The notes: generated by a model from the letters alone, not told the origin. DNA of 64,000 bases from Dyadobacter psychrophilus (GCF_900167945.1 NZ_FUZA01000007.1:310001-374000), one strand, 5' to 3'. Counted from the first letter of the stretch, positions 18,817 through 28,977 are shown. Numbers and translations: made by a program.

Positions 18817-19394
18817 TTAATAGTTTAGTTATTTGTTCCTCAGCTAAAATCTTCAGGATCCTTGATTATCCGTAACCCCTCAGGCCGAACCGTCTCCTAC
18901 CTGTCTTCGCTTACTCAGCGGTAAGATTAGGTTATTTGTAGGTCAATCGTTTGCTTTAGTATCTTCTTTCTTTTCGGCTTTATCGCAGCGGCAATCATAT
19001 TTTCGAAGGTCCCCCTCAATTCAAAGGGCTCTAAGTGAAAATCAGAAAGGATAATATAGATATCTTTGCTTATCTTCTTGTCTTGGCTAGCGCCGTTATC
19101 TGAAAAGCTCAATTTGTTCATGAGACTAGCTCTTAGTATAAATGATTCTCCTGCCACCGAATCTACCTACAAAGTAAAATGGGTAAAATATAATGACCAA
19201 TGTCCAACGAATCAGCTTTTCCATACTAATGACTTTCTTTATAGCAATATAATAAAATCGCTTATCTCTGAAAAATTAAAAAGAAATGATAATTAATGGT
19301 ATGACTACGCCATTCTGCGCAGTGAGAATTAAAGGCAAATTATGGGCACTTATAGTAGTCGATAAGGCCAGTTGTGTGTAATCTATGTGCACCA
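18817..19394. other. Intergenic stretch without a supportable gene
   Basis: This nearly 580-base, A+T-rich stretch has two overlapping, opposite 76-codon open frames (18927-19157 minus, 19066-19296 plus). Neither has a recognisable domain, signal or leader. They could be decayed sequence. Nothing else is seen until the tRNA terminator. Confidence 0.5.
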
Positions 19395-19430
19395 AAGAAA
19401 AAAGCACCTAGCAAATTAATGCTAAGTGCT
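19395..19430 (-). terminator. Terminator of tRNA-Arg
   Basis: On the minus strand AGCACTTAGCA pairs with TGCTAGGTGCT (plus 19420-19430 and 19403-19413, one wobble), followed by a T-rich run (plus 19396-19402). It lies just downstream of the tRNA gene. Confidence 0.75.
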
Positions 19431-19441
19431 TGATTTTCAAG

Positions 19442-19515
19442 TGGTCACGTAGGGATTCGAACCCCAAACCTCCTGATCCGTAGTCAGGTGCTCTATCCAA
19501 TTGAGCTACGCAACC
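19442..19515 (-). tRNA. tRNA-Arg (anticodon ACG)
   Basis: A full cloverleaf can be drawn on the minus strand: acceptor GGTTGCG/CGTGACC with two G-T pairs, D-stem GCTC/GAGC, anticodon stem CCTGA/TCAGG with loop CTACGGA, and T-arm with GGTTCGAATCC. The anticodon ACG reads CGN Arg codons after A34-to-inosine editing, the reaction done by TadA, whose gene is at 39863. CCA is not encoded. Confidence 0.95.
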
Positions 19516-19645
19516 TTTTATGTTTTCGATTCTTTTCCGGTTATTAATGCTTAACCGTTTCTGAATTGGACTGCAAAGATAGGCAAAGCGGCCCTTTACA
19601 GCAAATGGTTAAAGTGAAAAAAGTTGAAAAAGTTTTGGTTTAATG

Positions 19646-20425
19646 CTAGCGGCCTTGAAAATCAGGGCCTTTCTTTTGAAGAAATGAGGCGATTCCTTCT
19701 TGCGCGTCATAGGTTTTGAATAATCGCTCCTGGTTTTCGAGCTCGTATTGCTGCATTTTGGCCAGGTCGGAATGGAATGATTCGTTCATGACGAGCTTCA
19801 TGGCGCCTATTGCCTGGGTTGGGGCGTTGCGATAGTAAGCAGCGGTTTGCTCAATCGCTGCGTCCAGCTCTGTGGCCGGAACAGATCTGCTGATCAGGCC
19901 GATGCTCGCGGCTTCCGGGGCATAGACCTTCCTGCCGGTGGAAGCGATTTCGAAGGCGCGTGCCATGCCGACCAAACGGGGCAGGAAGAATGTGGCGCCT
20001 GCATCGGGCATCAGACCGATTTGTACAAAAAGCAGACTCAAATATGTGTCTTCGCGGGCGATGACAACATCGCAGGCCAGGGCGAGCGAACACCCTGCTC
20101 CTACTGCCAGACCATTGAGCCGGCAAATCACAGGTTTCGGAATGGTACGGATGGCCTGGATCATGGGGTTGTAATACTCCCGTAAAATCTCGTCTGCACC
20201 TTGGCCCGAGCTTGCGGTTTCCTTCAAATCCGCGCCGGAGCAAAATGCCTTGTCGCCCTCGCCGGTGATGATGAGCACGCGAACGGCGTCGTCGCTTTCG
20301 GCGGCCTTTACGGCGATGGTGATTTCGTTGATCAATGCGGGGCTTAATGCGTGATAAACCTGCGGCCTGTTGAGTGTGATCGTCGCAATGCCGTCGGTGT
20401 TTTCGAAAAGAAGGTGCTGGTACAT
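19646..20425 (-). CDS. Enoyl-CoA hydratase/isomerase family protein
   Basis: A 259-residue crotonase-fold protein of normal length. The CoA/oxyanion motifs are FCSGADLKE near residue 61 and LNGLAVGAGCSLALACDVVI near 103-122. The catalytic acidic position after the second oxyanion loop appears as MPDAGATFFLPRLVG, as in the PaaG isomerase-like subgroup rather than the two-Glu hydratases. It acts in fatty-acid or aromatic-CoA breakdown in the cytoplasm. It lies 19 bases downstream of the membrane protein gene at 20445-21083 on the same strand. Confidence 0.9.
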   Translation of the reverse strand: MYQHLLFENTDGIATITLNRPQVYHALSPALINEITIAVKAAESDDAVRVLIITGEGDKAFCSGADLKETASSGQGADEILREYYNPMIQAIRTIPKPVICRLNGLAVGAGCSLALACDVVIAREDTYLSLLFVQIGLMPDAGATFFLPRLVGMARAFEIASTGRKVYAPEAASIGLISRSVPATELDAAIEQTAAYYRNAPTQAIGAMKLVMNESFHSDLAKMQQYELENQERLFKTYDAQEGIASFLQKKGPDFQGR

Positions 20426-20444
20426 TGCTGTGAAGTGTTTTTTG

Positions 20445-21083
20445 TCAAAAGAAGAAATAAACGGTCAGGCTACTCACGAACACGCCGCAAATGACGCCTA
20501 CGAAAATTTGTGCGGGTGTGTGCGCATTCAGATGCAGCCTGGCACTGAGCAGCCAGCCCGCGATCAGAACAGTAAATATCAAAGGAATAAGCAATTGCAC
20601 TTCATCGTGGCGGATGAGCAGGCCCGTGAGCATACCTATGGAGCCGCCTATGCCGGTTGCATGTGCGCTGATTTTCCAAAACAAACTCACAACAGTTACT
20701 ATGAGGAGTGACACGGTGGCGCCTCCTAAAATGATCGAGATTTGCGGGGCAAGCTCACTAATGGGTTGCAGCTTCCAACCGAACAGGTAAGTAGCTAATC
20801 CATAAATGATTATACAAGCTACATAAGGCAATCTTCGCTCTGCCAAATCGTCCACATGCATCGTGCTGATAATGCCCATTCTTTGGAAATAATAAACAAC
20901 CAATGTAGGCGCAATGAATGTGTTCAGGAACAAAAGCAGCAGCAAACTACCCAATGCCGGAAGTTCAAATGCGCTCACGCCGACCAGATCCGGCGAAATG
21001 ATAAATAATAAGGCAAATAAATAAGTCGTCAGGATCAGTGGGTGAAATACAACTGATAATATGAGTGCGATTCGGTTGTTCAA
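20445..21083 (-). CDS. PAP2-related integral membrane protein
   Basis: A 212-residue protein with five or six membrane spans. The C-terminal half has KISAHATGIGG and SARLHLNAHTPAQIFVG, which resemble motifs 2 and 3 of PAP2 (phosphatidic acid phosphatase type 2) proteins, including the two His, but the first Lys/Arg motif is not evident. It may be a non-catalytic or divergent PAP2 member. It probably forms an operon with the enoyl-CoA hydratase gene downstream. Confidence 0.68.
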   Translation of the reverse strand: MNNRIALILSVVFHPLILTTYLFALLFIISPDLVGVSAFELPALGSLLLLLFLNTFIAPTLVVYYFQRMGIISTMHVDDLAERRLPYVACIIIYGLATYLFGWKLQPISELAPQISIILGGATVSLLIVTVVSLFWKISAHATGIGGSIGMLTGLLIRHDEVQLLIPLIFTVLIAGWLLSARLHLNAHTPAQIFVGVICGVFVSSLTVYFFF

Positions 21084-21277
21084 GGGAGAATGTCTTTAAT
21101 CGGAATAGTAAAGGACAAAATTACGCTGAAAACCAGTCTGCACAAGAGACAGTTCCCACAGAAAAGTAAGTTACGCGCTTGGAATAGGTTTTCGTAGGGT
21201 AATTTGTAATTTTGCCCCTCATTCGGAAAGCCGGATGCACAAGTATTCAGTAAATTAAGATTGACATTAATAAGAAA

Positions 21278-22714
21278 ATGGGACCGCTGCAAATCAAAGA
21301 AATTTTACAGACTTCTCCTGAAAACCAATCCGTAACAGTAAAAGGATGGGTCAGGACAAAACGTGAGAGCAAAAACGCAATTTTCATTGCATTGAATGAC
21401 GGTTCAACCATTCATAATATTCAGGCAGTAGCCGAGCCGGGCCAGTTTTCGGCTGAATTACTAAGCACCGTTACCACAGGCTCTTGCCTTAAAATAACAG
21501 GACAACTCGTTGAATCACAAGGATCTGGTCAGCTTGTTGAGGTAAAAATTGAAGACATCCTGGTCTATGGAACAGCTGATCCTGAGACTTTTCCTTTGCA
21601 GCCTAAAAAGCATTCATTGGAATTTTTGCGTGAAATAGCGCATTTACGCCCTCGTACGAACACATTCAGCGCAATCCTGCGCATTCGCCACGCATTGGCA
21701 TTTGCGGTGCATCAATATTTCAATGACGGTGGATTTTTCTACTTGCATACGCCGGTTATTACGGCCTCGGATGCGGAAGGAGCCGGCGAAATGTTCCGGG
21801 TTACTACATTGGATCTCAATAAGTTGCCAAGAACAGAAGAAGGCGCAATTAACTTTAAAGAAGATTTCTTTGGTAGAGAGGCTAATTTGACGGTTTCCGG
21901 TCAGCTTGAAGGTGAGTTGGGTGCCATGGCGCTTTCCAAGATTTATACATTCGGACCAACATTCCGGGCCGAAAACTCGAATACAACGCGACATTTAGCC
22001 GAATTCTGGATGATTGAGCCTGAAATGGCGTTTTTCGAACTGGAAGACAATATGGATCTGGCTGAGGATTTTGTCAAAAAAGTAATCACTTATGCTTTAA
22101 TCAACTGCAAAGACGATCTCAATTTCCTGCAAAACAGGTTGGCAGAAGAAGAAAAGAATAAGCCACAAAACGAGCGCTCGATCCCGCTTCTTGAAAAACT
22201 GAGTTTCGTAGTCGACAATCCTTTTGAGCGCCTGACTTACACGGAGGCCATTGAGATCTTATTGAAATCAAAACCGCATAAAGAAAAGAAATTCCAATAT
22301 CCTGTGGGCTGGGGAATCGACCTTTCCAGCGAACATGAGCGTTATCTGGTTGAAAAACATTTCAAAAAGCCGGTTATCCTCACCAACTATCCGAAGGAGA
22401 TCAAGTCGTTTTACATGAAACTTGACGAGGACGGAAAAACGGTGCGCGCAATGGACGTTTTGTTTCCGGGAATTGGCGAAATCATTGGTGGAAGCCAGCG
22501 TGAAGAGGATTATGAAAAACTTTTGGGCCGCGTGAAAGAAGTGGGCATTGATCCCGAAAACCTTTGGTGGTATCTGGAAACCCGCAAATTCGGAACCGCG
22601 CCGCATTCGGGCTTCGGACTTGGGTTTGAGCGTTTGGTGCTGTTTGTGACGGGTATGAGCAACATTCGGGATGTAATTCCTTTCCCACGCTATCCGAAGA
22701 GTGCAGAATTTTAA
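21278..22714 (+). CDS. asnS: Asparaginyl-tRNA synthetase
   Basis: A 478-residue class IIb aminoacyl-tRNA synthetase. The N-terminal OB-fold (VTVKGWVRTKRESKNAIFIA) binds the anticodon. The catalytic domain has motif 2 as FRAENSNTTRHLAEFWMIEPE-type sequence near residue 228 and motif 3 as GFGLGFERLVLFVTG near 446, ending SNIRDVIPFPR. The residues around AENSNT and the lack of an AspRS insertion point to Asn over Asp. It ligates asparagine to tRNA-Asn in the cytoplasm. Single gene, standard length. Confidence 0.97.
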   Translation: MGPLQIKEILQTSPENQSVTVKGWVRTKRESKNAIFIALNDGSTIHNIQAVAEPGQFSAELLSTVTTGSCLKITGQLVESQGSGQLVEVKIEDILVYGTADPETFPLQPKKHSLEFLREIAHLRPRTNTFSAILRIRHALAFAVHQYFNDGGFFYLHTPVITASDAEGAGEMFRVTTLDLNKLPRTEEGAINFKEDFFGREANLTVSGQLEGELGAMALSKIYTFGPTFRAENSNTTRHLAEFWMIEPEMAFFELEDNMDLAEDFVKKVITYALINCKDDLNFLQNRLAEEEKNKPQNERSIPLLEKLSFVVDNPFERLTYTEAIEILLKSKPHKEKKFQYPVGWGIDLSSEHERYLVEKHFKKPVILTNYPKEIKSFYMKLDEDGKTVRAMDVLFPGIGEIIGGSQREEDYEKLLGRVKEVGIDPENLWWYLETRKFGTAPHSGFGLGFERLVLFVTGMSNIRDVIPFPRYPKSAEF

Positions 22715-22795
22715 AAAAATATTTTTTCCAGCGTGACCTTTTTGAGATTTACCGTATCAATAAAGTAAATACTGTAAATCTTAAATTTCACGCAC

Positions 22796-23932
22796 TTGAA
22801 AAAGAACATTAATTCTTTCCGAAACAGCATTATTTTGACTTTGTCAATGATGCTGTTTTTTGTTTTAAATGGTTTTGCCCAGGAAGCATTTAAAATCAAA
22901 TGGTCGATGGATTACAGCCAAAGCGGCGTCTCCAATCATGCCAATTTCATCCCAACTGACGCCGTGCTGGCAGGTGGCGGTAATACGAATGCGCTTAATG
23001 GCGGTTACGGGCTAGGCGGCGCACTTGTGGCGGCTTATGTGGTGCGGCCCTGGCCCAACTCATTTTCAGATGGCCGTTATATGGAGTTCAAATTCACTGC
23101 CAAATCATTTAAATACAACATTACCAGCATTTCGCTGCGGTTAAGGCGGTCACCCGACGGGCCGAAGCAATTTAAAATCCGGACAAGTATGGATGGATTT
23201 GCTTCTGACCTCACGGCGTCCACGTTAGTCAACCCAAGCCAATTTTACACATTCTCGGTCCCGGCCGGGCTCAGTAACCTTTCGGAAAACACATTCACAT
23301 TCCGCATTTACGGCTACGGCCCGACAAGCATTTACGGAACATTATGGTTCGACGAGATCATTGTGAATGGTGATGTGCTGGCCATTGTCCTTCCCCTGAA
23401 CCTGACATTTTTCAAAGCGTTGGCCAGCGAAGGCAAAGCATTGCTTGCCTGGGAAACAACCTGGGAAAAGAACAGCAAAGAGTTCCTGATCGAGCGCAGC
23501 AACGACTTGATGGCATTTACAGAAATAGCGGCATTGCCAGCAAGTGGCGAAACGCAAGGCCGAACCCGCTATGAATTTACTGACGAAAAGCCAGCAACGG
23601 GAATTAATCAGTACAGGCTCAGAATGACTGATCAGGATGATCATTTTGTGTTTTCGGCCCTGGCGGATGTGCATATGCAAGCTGAAACCGGTTCGTTTTA
23701 CATTGCTCCTAACCCCGCCTCAGCAACTAAAATTTCTGTTTTGGGGCAAAATATAAATCCTAAATCGTTAGAACTGACAAACCTGGCCGGTTTACGTATA
23801 GCCATCAAACACGAATTCAATGCGCAGGGGTTTATTGATTTATTTCCCGTTCAGGCACTTTTGCCGGGCTTATATTTATTGTCTTATCAAAAAAATGGCC
23901 GCAAAGAACATGCGAAAGTATTAGTTCGGTAA
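22796..23932 (+). CDS. T9SS-sorted secreted protein, starts at TTG
   Basis: A 378-residue protein that starts at a TTG codon; this start gives a proper signal peptide (MKKNINSFRN...LNGFAQ) and no ATG exists before it. The first 200 residues form a beta-sandwich resembling carbohydrate-binding or lamin-tail-like modules. The last 80 residues are a T9SS type A sorting domain: APNPAS at the start, then LELTNLAGLRI and LLPGLYLLSYQ, ending in a basic strand. Proteins with this tail cross the outer membrane by type IX secretion and become surface-anchored or released. Confidence 0.82.
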   Translation: MKKNINSFRNSIILTLSMMLFFVLNGFAQEAFKIKWSMDYSQSGVSNHANFIPTDAVLAGGGNTNALNGGYGLGGALVAAYVVRPWPNSFSDGRYMEFKFTAKSFKYNITSISLRLRRSPDGPKQFKIRTSMDGFASDLTASTLVNPSQFYTFSVPAGLSNLSENTFTFRIYGYGPTSIYGTLWFDEIIVNGDVLAIVLPLNLTFFKALASEGKALLAWETTWEKNSKEFLIERSNDLMAFTEIAALPASGETQGRTRYEFTDEKPATGINQYRLRMTDQDDHFVFSALADVHMQAETGSFYIAPNPASATKISVLGQNINPKSLELTNLAGLRIAIKHEFNAQGFIDLFPVQALLPGLYLLSYQKNGRKEHAKVLVR

Positions 23933-24007
23933 AATATTGTGCGCTTAATTTGTAATGCTTAAGTATAAAAATTGCCTGCGATTCATCGTTAGGAAAGCGA
24001 CGTTCTG

Positions 24008-25243
24008 ATGAAAATAAATGGCTTGAAGCCTATGTTGAAAAAAGTGCAGCCGAAAGTGTGGTGGGCGGCATTAGCTGTCCTGGTAATCCTTGTTGTTTCA
24101 TGGGGATTGGTGAGAAAAAAGAAGTCGGGACCTGAGGAAATCATGGTCGACGGCAAGATGGTCTCCAAACTCGACCCTGTTCCCGTTAAAAATCCGGACG
24201 CCGCAACGCTTCTGAAAATTTCGAAGATCGAAGATATTTTCAGGCGCAAAAAAAGGGCCGGATTCAATGGTAACGTCCTTATCGTTCAGAAAGGACAGGT
24301 GCTTTATCAAAATTCATTTGGTTTTGCTCACCTTAAGAAAAAAGATACATTAAACAGCCATTCGCGATTTCAGCTTGCTTCGCTTTCCAAGCCGTTTACG
24401 GCCATTGCCATTCTCAAACTCGTGCAGGAAGGGCGTGTAAGTCTGGACGATTCCGTGCAGCGTTTTTTCCCTGATTTTCCTTATCACGGCGTGAAAGTGG
24501 ATATGCTGCTGAGCCACCGCAGCGGGCTTCCCAATTACATTTATTCTTTTGATGACAGTGTGCGCCACGGCAAAAAATATCCTGATAACCTGGATATTAT
24601 GGATTGGTATGCCAAAGTCGTCCCTACGCCTACGCCCTACAACCGCCCCGGGAGATCATTTAATTACTGCAATACCAATTACTGTGTGCTGGCCGCCATC
24701 GTCGAAAAAGTGTCCGGTGAAGATTTTGGAAGATATTTATATGACCAGATTTTCGCGCCGCTCGGCATGACCAACTCATTCCTGGTTACTGACACATCCA
24801 GCGCAGCCATGCAGTTCAGAACCGACGGGCATCAGTTTGGTCGCAAATTGGACAAGGATTATTATGATGATGTCGTCGGGGACAAAGGCTTATATTCCAC
24901 AACGGGCGACATTTATAAGTTTTACAACGGCCTTTCTCAGGGTTTGCTGTTAGACAAAAAATTGCTTGATGAAGCGTTCAAACCAAGAAGTTTCGAAAGG
25001 GCCGGCATCCGGAATTATGGCTACGGCTTCCGTATGCACACAAAAGAGGATAACACACCGCGCTTCATTTACCACGGCGGCTGGTGGAAAGGTTACAACA
25101 CCATGCTTTGGGTTTGCCCGGAAGATGAGGCGGTGATCATTGTGCTGGGAAATTCCTATAACCGTTCCACTTACGACCTCAAAGAACTGCTCGAAGTGAT
25201 CCACGGACCAGGCAAAGTGGAGGAGATTGAGAAAGACATCTAG
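24008..25243 (+). CDS. Membrane-anchored serine hydrolase, class C beta-lactamase fold
   Basis: A 411-residue protein with one N-terminal membrane anchor (residues about 18-36) and a beta-lactamase/DD-peptidase-type domain. The SxxK motif is S125-L-S-K128 in FQLASLSKPF, the Tyr motif is in FNYCNTNYCVLA, and the third motif appears as YHGGWW. Such proteins act on peptidoglycan stem peptides, D-amino-acid esters or lactones in the periplasm. It lies 61 bases upstream of nuoL but a shared role is not evident. Confidence 0.88.
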   Translation: MKINGLKPMLKKVQPKVWWAALAVLVILVVSWGLVRKKKSGPEEIMVDGKMVSKLDPVPVKNPDAATLLKISKIEDIFRRKKRAGFNGNVLIVQKGQVLYQNSFGFAHLKKKDTLNSHSRFQLASLSKPFTAIAILKLVQEGRVSLDDSVQRFFPDFPYHGVKVDMLLSHRSGLPNYIYSFDDSVRHGKKYPDNLDIMDWYAKVVPTPTPYNRPGRSFNYCNTNYCVLAAIVEKVSGEDFGRYLYDQIFAPLGMTNSFLVTDTSSAAMQFRTDGHQFGRKLDKDYYDDVVGDKGLYSTTGDIYKFYNGLSQGLLLDKKLLDEAFKPRSFERAGIRNYGYGFRMHTKEDNTPRFIYHGGWWKGYNTMLWVCPEDEAVIIVLGNSYNRSTYDLKELLEVIHGPGKVEEIEKDI

Positions 25244-25304
25244 CATTGTTTGAATTCGGCCGCGAATTCAGGATATTTGCCGAAACAAACGAATTCCCGC
25301 ATCT

Positions 25305-27263
25305 ATGCCCGATTCTGCATACTTTTTACCTGCTTGTCTGCTGTTGGGATTGCCGTTTGTTGGTTTTCTTTTGCTCTGGCTGGCTGGAAAAGGTTTTAAT
25401 AAAGCAGCAGGATGGGCGGGCGCTTTCATTACAGCATTCGGGCTGTCCGTCAGCATTTTATACGCAGATGCGCAATCCTTGCACATGGTCAGTTTTCACT
25501 GGCTTACGATCGGTGACACTTCCATTGACATTCCTTTTCGTTTTGATGCATTAACCTGCATTATGCTCATTATCGTGCACTTTGTGGCGCTGCTTGTGCA
25601 GTTTTACTCCACGGCTTACTTGCACGGAGACCCAAATCTGCACCGTTATTTCGCATTTATTCAGCTTTTTCTTTTCTCCATGATCGGCATTGTGCTTTCG
25701 GGCAGCTTGCTGGTAATGTATATTTTCTGGGAGTTGGTTGGGCTTTCTTCTTATCTGCTCATTGGTTTTTGGTATTTCAAACCGAGGGCCGTTTGGGCTG
25801 CGCAAAAGGCATTTGTGCTCAACAGGATCGGTGACGCAGCCTTCCTGACGGGCATATTAATGCTGTTTTACTATATTGGTTCTACCGACTTTGAGGTGCT
25901 TTCCTTAAAAATTGAATCATTAAATCCCGGAATTCTTACCGCAATCGGCCTGTGTCTTTTTGGCGGTTGTATGGGAAAATCGGCGCAGTGGCCACTCTCA
26001 GGCTGGTTACCGGATGCGATGGAAGGCCCCACGCCAGTTTCCGCACTCATTCACGCAGCCACAATGGTTGCAGCAGGGATTTTTTTATTGGCAAGAATTT
26101 CATTTTTACTCACGTTCGACGCCAAGCTGGTCATTACGATCATTGGCACCATTACCATGTTAATAGGAGCCATTAAGGCGACACAGGTTTGGGATATCAA
26201 GCGGGTTCTCGCCTATTCTACCATGTCGCAGCTGGGATTGATGGTGATTGCAGTTGGTTTTGGAAGCTGGCAAACTGCCCTTTTTCATCTGGCGACTCAT
26301 GCTTTTTTCAAAGCAGGATTATTCCTTTCGGCCGGTTCCGTTATTCACGCCGTAACCCCGTCAGATCTGGGTTCCGATTTCGATTTGCAGGATATGCGCA
26401 CGATGGGCGGTTTGCGCAAAGCATTGCCGATCACATTTGCATGCTTTTCAGTTTGTGCCGCAGCATTGGCCGGATTACCGTTCTTTTCAGGATTTTTATC
26501 CAAAGACGCAATCATTACCGAAGGGTTCTTGTGGGCGGCAGAATTAGGTCCATTGTTCTATATTTTTCCAATTGTCGTAATCCTTTCCGCAGGCCTGACA
26601 GCTTATTATATGACGAGGCAGCTTTGGCTGGTGTTTTTTGGAGAAAACAGGTTTAATGCTTCATACATTCACCCGCATGAATCTCCGGCAGTAATGTGGC
26701 TTCCCATGGTGATTCTGGCTGTTTTGTCGATCTTCATCTGGTTTTCCTGGAACCCATTTGATGCGGCAGGATGGTTTCTGGCATTCTTAGGGCAACATTC
26801 AGAAACGCATTTAGTTTGGGTCCCTGTTGTTGCCAGTTTGACGACATTCGTTTCCATTTTTCTTGCATACAGAGAAATTAAATCAGAAAATCCATTCGGT
26901 ATCAATACGGTAAATGCTACTAATGCTCAGAATGTGCTGCAAAACTTCGTGTGGTTAAGGGATTATTCCAACACCCAGTACTTCATCATTCCTTTTGCAT
27001 TCATTACAAAATATTTGAAAACATTCGAAAAGCGGATCATCGACTCGTTTGTGGACAGACTTGCCAAAGTAAGCGTTGTCCTGGGTCACCTTATCGGCTG
27101 GTTTGATCGCTTTTTTGTGGACGGCGGCGTGAATTTGCTGGTCTTTTCGATTAAATCCGGCGGGCAGGCAGTCCGTAATTTACAAAATGGCAAGATCCAG
27201 TCTTATTTCATTGTGACTGCCATGGGCGTGTTTTTATTGATATTGTGGCTGGTTATCCTGTAA
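25305..27263 (+). CDS. nuoL: NADH-quinone oxidoreductase subunit L
   Basis: A 652-residue polytopic protein with 15 or more membrane segments. The proton-pumping core is recognised by FFWELVGLSSYLLIGFWY-like sequence, GKSAQWPLSGWLPDAMEGPT, SALIHAATMVAAG and HAFFKAGLFLSAGSVIH. The C-terminus includes the lateral-helix region typical of NuoL. In complex I it translocates protons. nuoM follows after 41 bases, but nuoA-K are not upstream and nuoN is not downstream, so this is a separate L-M pair. Confidence 0.93.
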   Translation: MPDSAYFLPACLLLGLPFVGFLLLWLAGKGFNKAAGWAGAFITAFGLSVSILYADAQSLHMVSFHWLTIGDTSIDIPFRFDALTCIMLIIVHFVALLVQFYSTAYLHGDPNLHRYFAFIQLFLFSMIGIVLSGSLLVMYIFWELVGLSSYLLIGFWYFKPRAVWAAQKAFVLNRIGDAAFLTGILMLFYYIGSTDFEVLSLKIESLNPGILTAIGLCLFGGCMGKSAQWPLSGWLPDAMEGPTPVSALIHAATMVAAGIFLLARISFLLTFDAKLVITIIGTITMLIGAIKATQVWDIKRVLAYSTMSQLGLMVIAVGFGSWQTALFHLATHAFFKAGLFLSAGSVIHAVTPSDLGSDFDLQDMRTMGGLRKALPITFACFSVCAAALAGLPFFSGFLSKDAIITEGFLWAAELGPLFYIFPIVVILSAGLTAYYMTRQLWLVFFGENRFNASYIHPHESPAVMWLPMVILAVLSIFIWFSWNPFDAAGWFLAFLGQHSETHLVWVPVVASLTTFVSIFLAYREIKSENPFGINTVNATNAQNVLQNFVWLRDYSNTQYFIIPFAFITKYLKTFEKRIIDSFVDRLAKVSVVLGHLIGWFDRFFVDGGVNLLVFSIKSGGQAVRNLQNGKIQSYFIVTAMGVFLLILWLVIL

Positions 27264-27304
27264 AGCGGCTCACTAAACCGGTCACGATTTTAACTTAATG
27301 CTGA

Positions 27305-28972
27305 ATGATTGATCATATACTGACATTACTTATTGCCATTCCCCTGCTGGGCGCAGCCGCCGTAGCGGTCTGGCCGGCCAAAAAACCTGAAAATTTCCGG
27401 ATCATCGCACTGGTTGCATTGGCATTGGAGGTGATTATTTCGGTATTCCTATATATTTCTTTCGACAACCAAAACCCGGGCCACCAGCTCAGCGAGGTTA
27501 CCGACTGGATAACTTTGCCAATCGGCGCATTAGGTGTAGTTTCTATTGATTATGCGCTTGCGGTGGATGGCATCAGCTTTCCGCTCGTGCTGTTGGCGGT
27601 GATCGTTCTTTTTGTAGGTGTGATCAGCTCGTGGAATGTCATTCAAAAGTCAAGGGCTTATTTTGCGCTTTATTTATTGCTTACAGGCAGCGTAATCGGC
27701 TGCTTTTTGGCACAGGACTTCTTTCTTTTTTACCTGTTTTTCGAATTCATGCTGCTGCCGATGTATTTTCTCATCGGATTATGGGGCGGCCCGAGGCGCG
27801 AGTATGCGGCATTGAAGTTCTTTATTTACACATTCTTCGGCTCGCTGCTGATTCTAATTGTCATGATCGCGCTGTACTTGTCGGTGATCGATCCGCTGGA
27901 AACCGCCAAAGTTGTAGGCATTTTGGGCATCGAAGATCCGATTCACCCCGACCTCATCGCACAGGTTCAGCAATGGCTGATCGACGGCAAGATCGCTCCC
28001 GAGCAGCTCGTTCACACATTCCGTTTCGCTTATTTAGCCGATCCTAACAATTACATTCCCGGCTCATTGCTGAGCACAGCTTCTGAATATCTGATTGGCA
28101 ACATTCCTTTGCGGTTACTCGCATTCTGGTTCCTTTTTATCGGATTTGCTGTGAAATTGCCCGTCGTTCCCGTACACACATGGTTGCCCGATGCGCACGT
28201 AGAAGCGCCGACGCCTATTTCCGTTGTGCTGGCAGGGATTCTTTTGAAAATCGGCGGTTATGGTTTCATAAGGATTGTGGATGGATTTTTCCCATTCGAA
28301 GCGCAGTACAGTGCCATTCCCCTGGCTGTTTTAGGTATGATTTCCATTATTTACGGCGGGTTTAATGCATTGGGACAAAGCGACTTGAAAAAAATGATCG
28401 CCTACTCGTCTGTTTCGCACATGGGATTTGTGTTGCTTGGAATTGCAGCATTCACGGCCGAAGGCATTAACGGTGCCATTTATCAAATGGTAAGCCACGG
28501 CGTCCTTTCCGCCATGCTCTTTATCCTCACAGGCGTGGTTTACGACCGCACCCACGACCGCCGCATCGACCATTACCGCGGCCTCATCGCCGTCATGCCG
28601 CAGTACACGATCATTACCGGGATCGCTTTTTTCGCATCATTAGGACTTCCGGGATTCTCGGGTTTCGTAGGAGAACTTTTCACATTGATGGGCGCATTCC
28701 AATCCGAAGCATTGCCCGTCTGGATCCCGGCATTATCCACATTAGGCATAGTACTAGCAGCCGCATATTTCCTCTGGACCTACCAACGCATGTTCTTCGG
28801 CGCCTTCTGGTACAAAAACGGAAGCCTGCACGTCCTCTCCGATCTAACAAAAAGGGAAACAGCGATGCTGCTTCCCCTGGTTGTGTTGACGATATTATTG
28901 GGTTTACTTCCCGGAATTTTGTTTGATATGACCGGGCCGACGGTTGAGGCTTGGTTGGATGGGTTGCGGTAG
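27305..28972 (+). CDS. nuoM: NADH-quinone oxidoreductase subunit M
   Basis: A 555-residue polytopic membrane protein of the Mrp/NuoM type. The motifs FFLFYLFFEFMLLPMYFLIG, VPVHTWLPDAHVEAPTPISV, and SDLKKMIAYSSVSHMGFV match NuoM. A hydrophilic insertion of about 70 residues (around 200-270, including LIAQVQQWLIDGKIAPEQLV) is longer than in E. coli NuoM (about 509 residues) but is seen in Bacteroidota. Translated just after nuoL. The next gene, an AAA ATPase on the opposite strand, begins 5 bases after its stop, where nuoN would be expected. Confidence 0.93.
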   Translation: MIDHILTLLIAIPLLGAAAVAVWPAKKPENFRIIALVALALEVIISVFLYISFDNQNPGHQLSEVTDWITLPIGALGVVSIDYALAVDGISFPLVLLAVIVLFVGVISSWNVIQKSRAYFALYLLLTGSVIGCFLAQDFFLFYLFFEFMLLPMYFLIGLWGGPRREYAALKFFIYTFFGSLLILIVMIALYLSVIDPLETAKVVGILGIEDPIHPDLIAQVQQWLIDGKIAPEQLVHTFRFAYLADPNNYIPGSLLSTASEYLIGNIPLRLLAFWFLFIGFAVKLPVVPVHTWLPDAHVEAPTPISVVLAGILLKIGGYGFIRIVDGFFPFEAQYSAIPLAVLGMISIIYGGFNALGQSDLKKMIAYSSVSHMGFVLLGIAAFTAEGINGAIYQMVSHGVLSAMLFILTGVVYDRTHDRRIDHYRGLIAVMPQYTIITGIAFFASLGLPGFSGFVGELFTLMGAFQSEALPVWIPALSTLGIVLAAAYFLWTYQRMFFGAFWYKNGSLHVLSDLTKRETAMLLPLVVLTILLGLLPGILFDMTGPTVEAWLDGLR

Positions 28973-28977
28973 AATTG

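Noticed and set aside
18927..19296. Two overlapping 76-codon open frames as genes
   Set aside because: They overlap on opposite strands and have no domain, signal peptide, operon context or start-site support.
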